Below, one piece after another: positions 7,894-16,560 of a stretch of 59,152 nt of DNA. The DNA lies in assembly GCA_000981645.1 (NCBI GenBank), contig LAQC01000003.1, positions 69,104-128,255 of the forward strand, in the 5' to 3' direction. Source of the stretch: Cryomorphaceae bacterium ASP10-05a (lineage in GTDB: Bacteria; Bacteroidota; Bacteroidia; Flavobacteriales_D; Sanyastnellaceae). The stretch's first letter is position 1; each line of letters opens with the position of its first letter. A program made the position numbers and the translations under genes. The notes below the pieces were generated by a model. It saw nothing but the letters and a program-made list of their open reading frames with translations. It was not told the DNA's origin and made no database searches.

Positions 7894-8856
7894 TTGAAAG
7901 ATAATAACAGCATTATTGATTCCGCAATAAAAACGCTTCAGTTAGAAGCCACATCGGTTTTGGGCCTAACTGAATTTATAGATGACTCGTTCTCTGCCAC
8001 CGTAAACCTGGTCCATGCGATGAAAGGCAGGTTGATTATTTCCGGTATTGGGAAGAGCGCCATCATAGCTCAAAAAATAGTAGCTACCCTTAATTCTACA
8101 GGAACTCCAGCGGTATTTATGCATGCTGCAGATGCTATTCACGGGGATTTAGGTTTGGTACTGAAAGATGATGTTGTCCTTATAATTTCCAAGAGTGGAA
8201 ATAGTCCTGAGATTAAAGTGCTTAGCTCATTAGTGAAGTCTCGTGGAAATATTCTGATAGGAATGGCAGGCAACATGACTTCTGATTTAGCTACGAAATC
8301 TGATCATGTTTTAAACACTACGGTAAGCGCAGAGGCTTGTCCAAATAACCTCGCGCCTACTTCTAGCACTACTGCTCAAATGGCCATGGGGGACGCTTTG
8401 GCTGTTTGTTTGATGGATTTAAAAGGGTTTGGCTCAGAGGATTTTGCAAAGCATCATCCGGGAGGAGCGCTAGGTAAAAAACTCTTTGTAAGAATAAATG
8501 ATGTGTTGGTAGAAACATCCACTAGTGTTTCTGCAGAAACCAAGGTGAAAGATGTAATTTTAGCCATTAGTTCTAGTAGACAAGGAGCCACGACAGTGGT
8601 AGATGGAACTAAAATCTTGGGAATAGTAACAGATGGAGATTTAAGAAGAATGTTAGAGTCTAATGCCGACATTCATATCGTTTCTGCAGCAGATATTATG
8701 ACTAAGAGCCCCAAGCAAATAGAGCTGAGTGAACTGGCAGCTGAAGGGTTTAGACTGATGGAAAAGTTCAATATTACTCAGTTAGTAGTTACAGAGAATA
8801 AGGAGTACAGAGGATTAGTTCATCTTCATGACATTTTAAAAGAAGGGATTTACTAA
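7894..8856 (+). CDS. kdsD: Arabinose-5-phosphate isomerase (KpsF/GutQ family)
   Basis: 320 residues. An N-terminal SIS sugar-isomerase domain (about 35-180; ISGIGKSAIIAQK, FMHAADAIHGDLG, ISKSGNSPEIK, CPNNLAPTSSTT) is followed by a pair of CBS domains (about 205-320). It converts ribulose-5-phosphate to arabinose-5-phosphate, the precursor of Kdo for lipopolysaccharide. The start is a TTG at 7894; no ATG fits the frame upstream. Its stop TAA overlaps the tatC ATG by one base, so the two are translationally coupled. The recQ-kdsD-tatC order is common in Flavobacteriia. Confidence 0.92.
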   Translation: MKDNNSIIDSAIKTLQLEATSVLGLTEFIDDSFSATVNLVHAMKGRLIISGIGKSAIIAQKIVATLNSTGTPAVFMHAADAIHGDLGLVLKDDVVLIISKSGNSPEIKVLSSLVKSRGNILIGMAGNMTSDLATKSDHVLNTTVSAEACPNNLAPTSSTTAQMAMGDALAVCLMDLKGFGSEDFAKHHPGGALGKKLFVRINDVLVETSTSVSAETKVKDVILAISSSRQGATTVVDGTKILGIVTDGDLRRMLESNADIHIVSAADIMTKSPKQIELSELAAEGFRLMEKFNITQLVVTENKEYRGLVHLHDILKEGIY

Positions 8857-9668
8857 TGAGTAAAGAAAAGGAAATGAGTTTCTTGGACCATCTGGAGGAG
8901 CTTCGTAAAAGGCTTATCTGGATAGTTCTTTCTATAGCCGTAGGAGGCACGTTGATGTTTGTTTTTCAGTCTCAGGTAGAGTCTGTGTTAAGCGGGCCTA
9001 GGAATTCTGATTTTGTGACGTATAAATTACTTTGTAAGCTTTCTCAAGCCTCCGGATTAGATGATTCTCTTTGTTTTACAGATGTAGATTTTGAACTTCA
9101 GGGAACTACTATGTTGGCCAATTTTACAGCTCACTTTATGGTAAGTATCATAGGCGGAATTATTATTGCATTTCCGTTTATTTTCTATCAGTTATGGCTG
9201 TTTATCAAGCCAGGGCTTAAGAATAATGAGATTAGTGCAGTAAATGGAATATCTATTGGCACGAGTTTGCTTTTTTTCAGCGGAGTTTGCTTTGGGTATT
9301 TTGTTCTAGCTCCCTTGTCTGTAAGATTTTTAGGAACGTATGAATTTGCTGGGGCAGTTATGCGGCCTAATGTGATGAGTTACATAAAACTCGTGGCGTC
9401 TTTATCTCTGGCTACTGGAATCATTTTTCAACTTCCTGTGGTAATTTATTTTCTGGCTAAAATCGGAATTGTAACACCTGAAGGACTGAGAAAATATAGA
9501 AAACACACACTCGTAGCGGTGTTAGTTCTAGCAGCTGTAATTACACCACCCGATGTGTTTAGTCAAATACTGGTGGCTTTCCCTGTGCTGATTTTGTATG
9601 AATTCAGCATTAGAATAGCAGCTCGAGTTCAGAAGAAAGAAAGTACTAATGCTATCATTTCTCGATAA
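8856..9668 (+). CDS. tatC: Sec-independent protein translocase subunit TatC
   Basis: 270 residues with six predicted transmembrane helices. The N-terminus has the TatC signature FLDHLEELRKRLIW. The central FQLWLFIKPGLKNNE-type segment (FYQLWLFIKPGL) and the late helix region YRKHTLVAVLVLAAVITPPD are diagnostic. TatC is the receptor for twin-arginine signal peptides in the inner membrane. Between TM1 and TM2 there is a longer periplasmic loop with two Cys, typical of Bacteroidota. The start overlaps the kdsD stop by one base. No tatA gene is present in the window. Confidence 0.95.
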   Translation: MSKEKEMSFLDHLEELRKRLIWIVLSIAVGGTLMFVFQSQVESVLSGPRNSDFVTYKLLCKLSQASGLDDSLCFTDVDFELQGTTMLANFTAHFMVSIIGGIIIAFPFIFYQLWLFIKPGLKNNEISAVNGISIGTSLLFFSGVCFGYFVLAPLSVRFLGTYEFAGAVMRPNVMSYIKLVASLSLATGIIFQLPVVIYFLAKIGIVTPEGLRKYRKHTLVAVLVLAAVITPPDVFSQILVAFPVLILYEFSIRIAARVQKKESTNAIISR

Positions 9669-9682
9669 GAAATAGTAGGTTG

Positions 9683-10447
9683 TTACTCCAGCTCAAAAGG
9701 AGCTTCTGAAAAATCGTCTTTCGTCTTGTATTTCGCAGCATTATTAATCCTATCTGAAAGATCGGGGTGTGTACTGAAAAAGGCAGGAATTTCTATGGAT
9801 TGGTCTTTTGTGTGGGTTTTTAACTTTATAAAAACAGTGGCCATGTGTACTGGTTTAAGTCTAGATTTTTCTAATAGCTTCAGACCAAAATCATCTGCTT
9901 CTTCCTCATGATTTCTACTGAAAGAAGTAGAAACGGTATGCGAAATAACTTTAGCTAGAATAGAAGGGTCTCCTCCTGAGCTAATTAAAATAAGGACAGC
10001 TACTCCTAAATCTCTGGATAGCTTGGTAAGGACATGGCGGTGTTCCACATGGCCCATTTCATGGGCTATTATGGCTGCAAGCTGTTCTGGTGTCTCACAA
10101 AAATCTACTATTCCTGTGGTGATAAATATATGACCTCCCATTCCTGCAAACGCATTTATTTGAGTGCTATTCACTAAGTGAAACTCATAATTAAAACGAC
10201 TTGTTTTTAAGGAACCCAGAAGTCTATTCTGGATGGTGTCTATGATCAAGGTCTTGGCGGAGTCATTGGATTCTCCTCCTAAGTCTCCGATGATTTGCAA
10301 CGCCATTTTATCACCTAAGCTCTCTTCCATTTCAGAGGAAACAGAGAGGTCTATGTCAGTTGATGGTATAAGCAAAATGAATGCATACCAGCAGACTAAA
10401 AAGAGCAGGATAATAGTAATAAGCTCTTTATATATTTTTCCTAGCAT
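9683..10447 (-). CDS. M48 family metallopeptidase
   Basis: 254 residues. An N-terminal transmembrane helix (about 8-27) is followed by a periplasmic M48 domain with the zinc site HEMGH (His129, Glu130, His133) and the third ligand region NHEEEADDFGLKLL near residue 180. Family members (BepA/LoiP/HtpX relatives) degrade misfolded membrane or outer-membrane proteins. It is the last gene of a three-gene minus operon, 10 bases after the DUF4870 gene. That linkage to two small membrane proteins suggests envelope maintenance, but no partner is established. Confidence 0.9.
   Translation of the reverse strand: MLGKIYKELITIILLFLVCWYAFILLIPSTDIDLSVSSEMEESLGDKMALQIIGDLGGESNDSAKTLIIDTIQNRLLGSLKTSRFNYEFHLVNSTQINAFAGMGGHIFITTGIVDFCETPEQLAAIIAHEMGHVEHRHVLTKLSRDLGVAVLILISSGGDPSILAKVISHTVSTSFSRNHEEEADDFGLKLLEKSRLKPVHMATVFIKLKTHTKDQSIEIPAFFSTHPDLSDRINNAAKYKTKDDFSEAPFELE
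10295..10303. repeat. TTGCAACGC motif copy in the M48 gene
   Basis: Coding strand reads GCG TTG CAA (Ala-Leu-Gln, residues 49-51 of the peptidase). Confidence 0.7.
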
Positions 10448-10457
10448 GCCCAGTGAG

Positions 10458-10976
10458 TTACTTAGGTGGAGCGTTTACATGGCCAGTTGCAGCGCTGTCT
10501 GGTCCAGAGAAAGCACGGTGATAGGCCAGTTTTCCAAAAAACAAGAAGTAGTACATTCTTCCTTTTCTAGCTCTTACAGCGCCCACTATGCTGAATATAA
10601 AGTATAATAAATTGGCAGTAATTACTACACACAAGTAGCCCCAGAATAATGAGTTTTCTGCGAAAGGGTTATCCGATTCCCAGGTTTCGGGATTCCCAGT
10701 GATCGTTAGAATTCTGATGGTCCAAAATATAAGTCCTGCATTTAAAATAGTAGTAGGGAACTGAGAGTAAAGAGACTGGAGGGTATGAAACTTCACAAAA
10801 CGCCCTTTGTTCCTATTTACATAATAATAAACAACAGCGGCTATTAAATTAATGATGGGGAGCGGCAGACCAGCTGCCAATGCTCCGAACATCATTAAGT
10901 ATGCACCCATAGCATCTTCACGTTCTCTCGTGGAAACTTCTTCTGGCTGTGGTATTTCTGCATATATTCTACTCAT
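10458..10976 (-). CDS. DUF4870-type membrane protein
   Basis: 172 residues. Three to four transmembrane segments contain the DUF4870-like pattern: an N-terminal helix with GALAAGLPLPIINLIAAVVYYYVNR, then KGRFVKFHTLQSLYSQ, then a pair of helices and a basic ARKGRMYYF. The family function is not known. The start codon overlaps the stop of the DUF4389 gene by one base, so the two are translationally coupled. The M48 peptidase follows after 10 bases. Confidence 0.75.
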   Translation of the reverse strand: MSRIYAEIPQPEEVSTREREDAMGAYLMMFGALAAGLPLPIINLIAAVVYYYVNRNKGRFVKFHTLQSLYSQFPTTILNAGLIFWTIRILTITGNPETWESDNPFAENSLFWGYLCVVITANLLYFIFSIVGAVRARKGRMYYFLFFGKLAYHRAFSGPDSAATGHVNAPPK

Positions 10977-11599
10977 TATTCAGTACTAGCAGATTCAATT
11001 TTTTCGTCTTCAACATCTGGTTTACTAGAAAACGGAGGATATTCATCTGACATGTACCCCATGTATAGATTGACTCTTGTAGACCATCTTATTGTTCCAA
11101 CCTGAAACTCATGCCAGCTTTTAGGATAGCTTCCTGTAAATAGAACTGACCAGAACGATAAAAAGTTAAGTATCATTCCCCATATCGCTCTGAAGTACAG
11201 GATAAATACATGAGGTAGGATAACATAGATAGCTCCAAACAATGTCTTAAGTAAATGTGTACCTCTACTTAACTTCTCTGGATAAGGAACTTCTAGTGTA
11301 GTGTTATCATCTGTTCCACTTAGTCCAAATGCTGGATAACCGTCTGAAAGGTTAAGTATTCGGGCTTGAAGACGGAGGTTCCATCGGAGTAAATTTACCT
11401 GGTATTCGAAGAAACTTTCAGGATGTCTCCCAGTAAATAAAATAACCCACCAAGCTATGAATCTAAGAATAGAACCCCAAATAGCACAAAATAGTAAGAG
11501 AAATAGGTGTGGAATAAAAATATAAAAAAGACCGAAAAAAGCCCTTAAAAGTAGTTCGCTACGAGAGTAGCTTTCTTGATGTTTGATAGAAAGTTGCAT
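10976..11599 (-). CDS. DUF4389 membrane protein with an internal duplication
   Basis: 207 residues made of two copies of the same unit (about 12-95 and 108-190). Each has a FGxxYxxxPHxFxL helix, an AIWGxILxF helix, LFTGxxP, then an amphipathic FEYQVNLLRWNLR / HEFQVGTIRWSTR segment and GYPAF / EYPPF. This is the DUF4389 arrangement. There are four membrane helices in total. The function is unknown. It heads the operon with DUF4870 and the M48 protease. A weak -7-like TATTTTTA is at 11623-11630 on the minus strand. Confidence 0.75.
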   Translation of the reverse strand: MQLSIKHQESYSRSELLLRAFFGLFYIFIPHLFLLLFCAIWGSILRFIAWWVILFTGRHPESFFEYQVNLLRWNLRLQARILNLSDGYPAFGLSGTDDNTTLEVPYPEKLSRGTHLLKTLFGAIYVILPHVFILYFRAIWGMILNFLSFWSVLFTGSYPKSWHEFQVGTIRWSTRVNLYMGYMSDEYPPFSSKPDVEDEKIESASTE

Positions 11600-11831
11600 G
11601 ATTGTTTTGTTTGTTAAGCTTTTAAAAATAGCACATTCAACGACTCCATGATAGATTCGTGATAAATTATTTTACTCCACTTCTGCTCAATCAATCTTTA
11701 AATGACTCATTTTTCAGAATAATGTGCGGCCAATTGGTAAAGACTTTTGTAGAACTAATTAGTGGGTGCTGACTCTAATACTTCACGGCAGATTCCTCTA
11801 ACTTTTTTTAATTCTTCCTAGAACACCTTTG

Positions 11832-12224
11832 TTAGATTTTGGGCTCTATGAAGTCCCATTTGTTTCCATATAAATCTTCGAACACCACCACCTTTCCGAA
11901 ATCTTTTTCTGTAGGTTCGGTGACGAATTTCACATTATGCTGCTGCATGTGCTTTACATCTCTCCAGAAATCATCCGTGTACAGAAACATAAATACTCTG
12001 CCCCCAGTTTGATTTCCTACTGAGGCCATTTCTTTTTCGCTTTTAGCCTTTGATAAAAGGAGAGCACACTGAGTATCTCCTGGTGGAGCTATGATGACCC
12101 ACCTTTTTTCGGGGCTGCGCTGCACATCTTCCACTACTTTAAATTTCAACACTTCGGTATAAAAGGCCAGCGCCTCATCATGGTCTTTTACCATTAATGT
12201 CACTCTGGAAATGTGCTGATTCAT
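11832..12224 (-). CDS. VOC (glyoxalase/bleomycin-resistance fold) family protein
   Basis: About 130 residues from the ATG at 12224, which begins MNQHISRVTLMVKDHDEALAFYTEVLKF, the usual VOC opening. An upstream in-frame ATG at 12272 would add 16 residues unlike the family, so I prefer the internal start. Paired beta-alpha-beta-beta-beta units follow, ending VVVFEDLYGNKWDFIEP. VOC proteins bind a divalent metal and act on many small molecules or as resistance proteins. The substrate is not indicated by the neighbours. It appears monocistronic. Confidence 0.85.
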   Translation of the reverse strand: MNQHISRVTLMVKDHDEALAFYTEVLKFKVVEDVQRSPEKRWVIIAPPGDTQCALLLSKAKSEKEMASVGNQTGGRVFMFLYTDDFWRDVKHMQQHNVKFVTEPTEKDFGKVVVFEDLYGNKWDFIEPKI

Positions 12225-12468
12225 AGTTTGTGTTTTAGCGGATTTTAGGCCAAAAAAAGATGTTTTAAGCATTTAAATACTAATAATGGACTATTTAAGT
12301 GCTTTTCGTTCTCTTTTCGCTTGTTTTTTTAAGTAGATATATATCTAACTAAGGCTCTAATTAGCGCGTTAAAATTAGTACTAGGAAAGCTATATCTAGA
12401 AGGGAAATACTCCTGTTGGTTTATCCCCCTCTAAATGCAGTTTAGGCTTTCTAGTAACCGGTGCAGTA

Positions 12469-12972
12469 TTATTTTAATTCCGGCCATTTTACAGTGTCAT
12501 CATCTATGAAGTGCGGGCTCCATTGAACTTCACTTAAACTGTCTTCGTCAAACCAAAAATTCATTCCGAGTTTATCAGAAAAGATTAGTTCGTGTGATGG
12601 GTTTTCGCTTGATGACAAGTCGTCAAATCCGAGATCATCTACTCCCTTATCTTTCAGTTTGCTTTTGAACTCTTCTTTGGATAGGCCTATGGGCGTGAAA
12701 TCCAAAAATTGATAGTCAGCTGAAGTGATCGCTATCGTCACTAGACGCCAGTCATCTTCCTTGTCGAACCCAAGAGATAATTCAAGTTCGTCAAAATGCC
12801 AGCTTTCGGTTTCATCCTCCTCTGACTCAGTATAGGAGAAGCTTTCCTTTTCGTCTGGTTCTCCTAGAAGTGATGTTACATCTTCTCTTTGAAGACCGAA
12901 TTTTAATTCTCCAAGTCCTTCTCCCTCTACTATGAGGTTAATATTTATGTTTCCGTCTTTTACTACTTTCAT
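12469..12972 (-). CDS. Unknown protein, two BamE-like half repeats
   Basis: 167 residues, very acidic, with no signal peptide or membrane helix. I do not recognise the family. The opening GLGELKFGLQREDVTSLLGEPDE resembles the helix-turn of BamE/SmpA-type folds, and a second weaker copy follows at LDFTPIGLSKEEFKSKLKDKG. The region between them alternates strands rich in Trp and acidic residues (ESWHFDELELSLGFDKEDDWRL). It sits 27 bases downstream of the PLP enzyme on the same strand and may be co-transcribed. A cytosolic binding or immunity-like role is possible but not supported by anything specific. Confidence 0.65.
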   Translation of the reverse strand: MKVVKDGNININLIVEGEGLGELKFGLQREDVTSLLGEPDEKESFSYTESEEDETESWHFDELELSLGFDKEDDWRLVTIAITSADYQFLDFTPIGLSKEEFKSKLKDKGVDDLGFDDLSSSENPSHELIFSDKLGMNFWFDEDSLSEVQWSPHFIDDDTVKWPELK

Positions 12973-12999
12973 TGCGTTATCTTTTATTTGGGATGTTTT

Positions 13000-14844
13000 T
13001 TAAATCTCGTTCACGAAATTTAAAAAGACTTTTTTATGAAGCTCAAGGTCCATGTTAGGAGAAAGTGCTACTCGTGCTATATAGTCTTTGTCTCCTTCTT
13101 TGGTGGTTCCTTGAGTAGAGGTCGCGGGTATGGTCCAGTAACATCCGTTTAACTGTCCGTAACTCACGCAATATTTACTCTCATCAGGGATTTCGCTGAT
13201 CATTAAATTGATCAGTTTATGATTTAAGGCTCTTTTATAAGATTCCCTTTCTTCGTCAGTGCCGCCTTTAGTAGGAAGATCTAATGAAAATACAGAGGGG
13301 GTAAATCCTTGTTCGGCTAATTCTTCTGAGACAAAATTGATTTTGGCTTCTGGCAAAGTTTCGTTGATGAAATTCACAAACTCACGTGTGTTCTTATAGG
13401 CATCATGAATTCGTTGTTTCATGGAGGGCATTTGTTTTGCTAATAATTCGTATTGCAGATTTGTAGCTTCGTTATCACATAGGATGAGATGCTGTTCTAT
13501 TTTCTCCATCAAAACCTTAGCCTTACTATTTGCAACGCAATAACCAGCAGTACATAAGCCGCCACTAGGAAATTTAGATCCACTGGCATATGAAATGGTT
13601 CGCACCTCAGATAAGATGTCCTCTTCACCCAAGAAGTGAACATTGGGACAAAATGTTTGATCTAAAATAAAAACAGGGTCTACTGCTAGTTCACCAGTTG
13701 CTGTCTTGCGGGGTGCACTTAAGACCTCCTTTAATTTTATAAGATCGGGTACTTCGACTCTGGGGTTCGTTGGGATTTCAGCAATGATATATGGGATAGC
13801 ATCTTGGCTAGCTATTTTAGCTAAGACTGTATCAATGCTCTGTACCATATCATTATCTCCATCCACTGGTAAGTCCACCACTTCCACATTATCAATGCAG
13901 GCTGCTACTCGTCTTGCTTGGTCATTCGTTCCGCCATAACAATTTGGTGGAACGATGATTTTGATAGCCTTTCCTTTATGTTTTTCTAGCGCATCATGAA
14001 TTAGACCCATCATGATCGCATATTGAATAGAGAGTCCACTTGAGCCAACAACTGCTTTGGTGTTGGTTCCTGTAATCTTTTTAATTGAATCTAAGACAAG
14101 AGTCTTATTCTTCTCTAAGTTACTTATGTTGGCCTCAACAGAAGAATTTTCTATTAGTGATTTTAGTGCTGCTAGAGAATTGACAGGGGTCATGGCTATG
14201 GTTTCTCTTCTGCGGAAATGCTGAATTTCTGAGATATAACTGTAGTTTTCTTTACCATTCACTACTAATAGACTTCCCAGTTGAGAATGAATGTTTACGA
14301 AAAAGTCAATATTTGAGTTGAGGTCGAATTTGGAAATTTCATCTTGCTGTGAAATGAGAACTGTGCTTCCATTGAATGCCGATATCTCTTCTGACTTCTC
14401 TACACGCTTTAAATCAAAATTATACCCGTAAATACTTCTTAGTATTTCTGAATCAAAAAACTCGGGTAATTCACCAGTGTAAATGATTTGGGTGTTTTTA
14501 TTATCTAATAAATTTTTTCTTAGAATAGCCAAAACAGGAGCCGTCTGTGACGAAAAACTGATAGCACTATCTGGGGATAGCTTGTTTAAGCTAGAAATTA
14601 CCCATTCCAGTATGCAAGATAGCGGATGACCTAATCGAATGTAATCATAGGCAGTAGGCAATTTACTTAGAGCCTCGGCTTCAGAATTATTGTCTTTAAA
14701 TAGGTGTTCAAACTGGTCTAAGAACTGAGATTTAGCCAATTTTTCATCATAAATATCTAGTCGATGAGTGGTTAGCTTCAGCCAGCCAGCCGGCATGTTG
14801 TCTAACACCTCTTTAACATAATTGAATATATTTTTCTCTTCCAT
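13000..14844 (-). CDS. PLP-dependent enzyme (Cys/Met-metabolism fold) with an extra N-terminal domain
   Basis: 614 residues from the ATG at 14844. The C-terminal half (about 260-614) is a fold type I PLP enzyme: VVGSSGLSIQYAIM, PPNCYGGTNDQARR, IAEIPTNPRVEVPD, ILDQTF with the ring-binding Asp (about 395), and SYASGSKFPSGG with the Schiff-base Lys (about 424). It resembles cystathionine synthase/lyase-type enzymes. The N-terminal 240 residues have no catalytic motif and may be a degenerate partner domain. The exact reaction is unknown. A TTG-initiated form at 14868 is unlikely because the -7 box covers it. Confidence 0.8.
   Translation of the reverse strand: MEEKNIFNYVKEVLDNMPAGWLKLTTHRLDIYDEKLAKSQFLDQFEHLFKDNNSEAEALSKLPTAYDYIRLGHPLSCILEWVISSLNKLSPDSAISFSSQTAPVLAILRKNLLDNKNTQIIYTGELPEFFDSEILRSIYGYNFDLKRVEKSEEISAFNGSTVLISQQDEISKFDLNSNIDFFVNIHSQLGSLLVVNGKENYSYISEIQHFRRRETIAMTPVNSLAALKSLIENSSVEANISNLEKNKTLVLDSIKKITGTNTKAVVGSSGLSIQYAIMMGLIHDALEKHKGKAIKIIVPPNCYGGTNDQARRVAACIDNVEVVDLPVDGDNDMVQSIDTVLAKIASQDAIPYIIAEIPTNPRVEVPDLIKLKEVLSAPRKTATGELAVDPVFILDQTFCPNVHFLGEEDILSEVRTISYASGSKFPSGGLCTAGYCVANSKAKVLMEKIEQHLILCDNEATNLQYELLAKQMPSMKQRIHDAYKNTREFVNFINETLPEAKINFVSEELAEQGFTPSVFSLDLPTKGGTDEERESYKRALNHKLINLMISEIPDESKYCVSYGQLNGCYWTIPATSTQGTTKEGDKDYIARVALSPNMDLELHKKVFLNFVNEI
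13530..13538. repeat. TTGCAACGC motif copy in the PLP enzyme gene
   Basis: Here the word is read in a different frame: TGC GTT GCA AAT (Cys-Val-Ala-Asn). Confidence 0.7.
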
Positions 14845-14865
14845 ATTTCCCTTCTTTTGATAGGT

Positions 14866-14873
14866 CAAATGTA
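14866..14873 (-). promoter_or_regulatory. -7 box of the PLP enzyme gene (TACATTTG)
   Basis: A perfect TAnnTTTG on the minus strand, 22 bases upstream of the ATG at 14844. A purine-rich stretch (AAGAAGGGAAA) lies between box and start and may be the ribosome-binding site. Confidence 0.6.
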
Positions 14874-15022
14874 TAGGTTAATTGGGCTTGAATTATAAGT
14901 GTTATAGGACGTTTTGTTACTTTATTGAGTTTGATTTTTTTATATTTAAACGATGAAATTTTTACGGACATGGGTAAAGGAGAGAATAGTTTTTTAAAAG
15001 AATTTGCATAATCATAGAAACG

Positions 15023-15697
15023 ATGAATAACAGAGAAGATATTCCTAAAAAGCAGCGAGAGCCATGGCCAATTAAAGAGGTTATGGAACAGGTGTATGCG
15101 ATGAAGCTTTGGGGTGGTCGTGCAGTTGATTTTTATTCAGGTTCAGGTTCTCATGATTCTGAGTTGGTAACTCCGTATATAGAGGTTTTAACCTCCTTTT
15201 TGACTTCTTTTAAAAGCCCTATTACGTTATGTGATCTAGGGTGTGGAGATTTTAATGTTGGAAAGGACCTAGTGAAGTACACGAAGAAATATATCGCAGT
15301 GGATATAGTATCAGACCTGATAGAACGCAACAGGAAAAAATTTAAAGAAGATCATTTAGAATTCCATTGTTTGGATGTCGTAGCAGATGATTTGCCAGAG
15401 GGAGATTGTGCTTTGGTAAGGCAGGTGTTACAACATTTATCGAATTCAGAAGTGCAAAGAATAGTGGATAAACTGACCGAATTTAAATATGTTATTCTGA
15501 CGGAGCATCTGCCTGATGGAGATTTTGAAGCTAATAAGGATATTATTACAGGGCAAGGGATAAGACTAAAAAAGCAGAGTGGTATAGACTTATTGTGCCC
15601 CCCGTTTAATTTCAAAGTATTAAATGAGAAAGTGTTATTATCCGTTGCTGTGTCTGATCATAATGGTGTTATCGTAACTACACTTTATGAAACTTAA
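15023..15697 (+). CDS. Class I SAM-dependent methyltransferase
   Basis: 224 residues. A Rossmann-type methyltransferase with motif I TLCDLGCGDFNVG (about 68-80), the acidic end of strand 2 in YIAVDIV, and CALVRQVLQHLSN as motif IV/post-motif. The N-terminal WPIKEVMEQVYAMKLWGG region is typical of bacterial small-molecule methyltransferases. The substrate is not known. It is divergent from the PLP enzyme, with 178 bases between the starts, so the two could share control. Downstream is a decayed TonB receptor, which gives no clue to function. Confidence 0.85.
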   Translation: MNNREDIPKKQREPWPIKEVMEQVYAMKLWGGRAVDFYSGSGSHDSELVTPYIEVLTSFLTSFKSPITLCDLGCGDFNVGKDLVKYTKKYIAVDIVSDLIERNRKKFKEDHLEFHCLDVVADDLPEGDCALVRQVLQHLSNSEVQRIVDKLTEFKYVILTEHLPDGDFEANKDIITGQGIRLKKQSGIDLLCPPFNFKVLNEKVLLSVAVSDHNGVIVTTLYET

Positions 15698-15764
15698 TTA
15701 ATGAGTTGATTTTAAAATAGAAAAGTAGCTGCAATTTCTCTCAGTGTTCCAAGAGAAAATATTT

Positions 15765-16547
15765 GATATGATAATCTGAGTGCCATGGGTGGAGTTACAC
15801 ATGAGCTGGGTAAAGGTTGGAAAGCAACGTATACCATAGGTTCTGCACCAAGAAATCCAGAAGTGAATGAGCTTTACAGTAATGGCTTACACCAAGGAGT
15901 TAGTGAGATTGAACAAGGGGGTACAACTCTTAGCAAAGAGACTTCAGTTGAAAATAGCTTACCGCTAAAAGGAAGTTTAAAAAAAAGGGTTGTTCTATCA
16001 TTAGGTAATTAATTTTTACATCATTCTTAATCTACAAGATGAAATGCGGTTAACGATACGTGGCGCTTTTCCTGTGTTCAAACACGAACAAACAGATACA
16101 CGATTAATGGGGTTTGATTCAGCGGTAACTCATATAGCCACTATGCGAATTAATATGAAAGGGAAATCCAGTTATTTAAAAGGAGACGACAGAGGGAATC
16201 AGTTGCCGTTAGTTTATATGCCATCAAATAATATTTATACTGAATTAAACTATCAACTCCTTGAATTAGGGAGCCTCTCTAATGTGGGTTTTCAAATTAA
16301 CAGTCGGGTTGTCTTTGAACAAAAAGAATTACTTTCTTCTCAAGATTCTGTGGCTGCACCTGAGTGATATTACTGGATAGGTTTAAAGGTGTCAGCAGAA
16401 AATAAATTGCCTAAGCTAAGATTAAGCCTGTTCGTAAGAGCAGAAAACTTACTTAATGAAACTTACCGAGAGTATCTTAATCGTCAACGTTATTTTGCAG
16501 ATGATTTGGGATTTAACTTAATAGTGGGTGTAAATATTTCATTTTGA
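15765..16547 (+). pseudogene. TonB-dependent receptor remnant (C-terminal third)
   Basis: Three pieces make up the end of a TonB-dependent outer-membrane receptor. The first (15785-16012) encodes APRNPEVNELYSNGLHQG, a classic barrel motif. A frameshift near 16010 moves the frame, which continues from 16011 as NFYIILNLQDEMRLTIRGAF and on through a QTDTRLMGFD strand. A TGA at 16365-16367 interrupts it, and the same frame resumes to 16545 with FVRAENLLNETYREYLNRQR and a final Phe. The N-terminal plug and most of the barrel are missing. Loss is therefore clear: one frameshift, one stop and a truncation. It is flanked by the methyltransferase and kmo. Confidence 0.9.
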
Positions 16548-16560
16548 AAAGGCATTTTGC

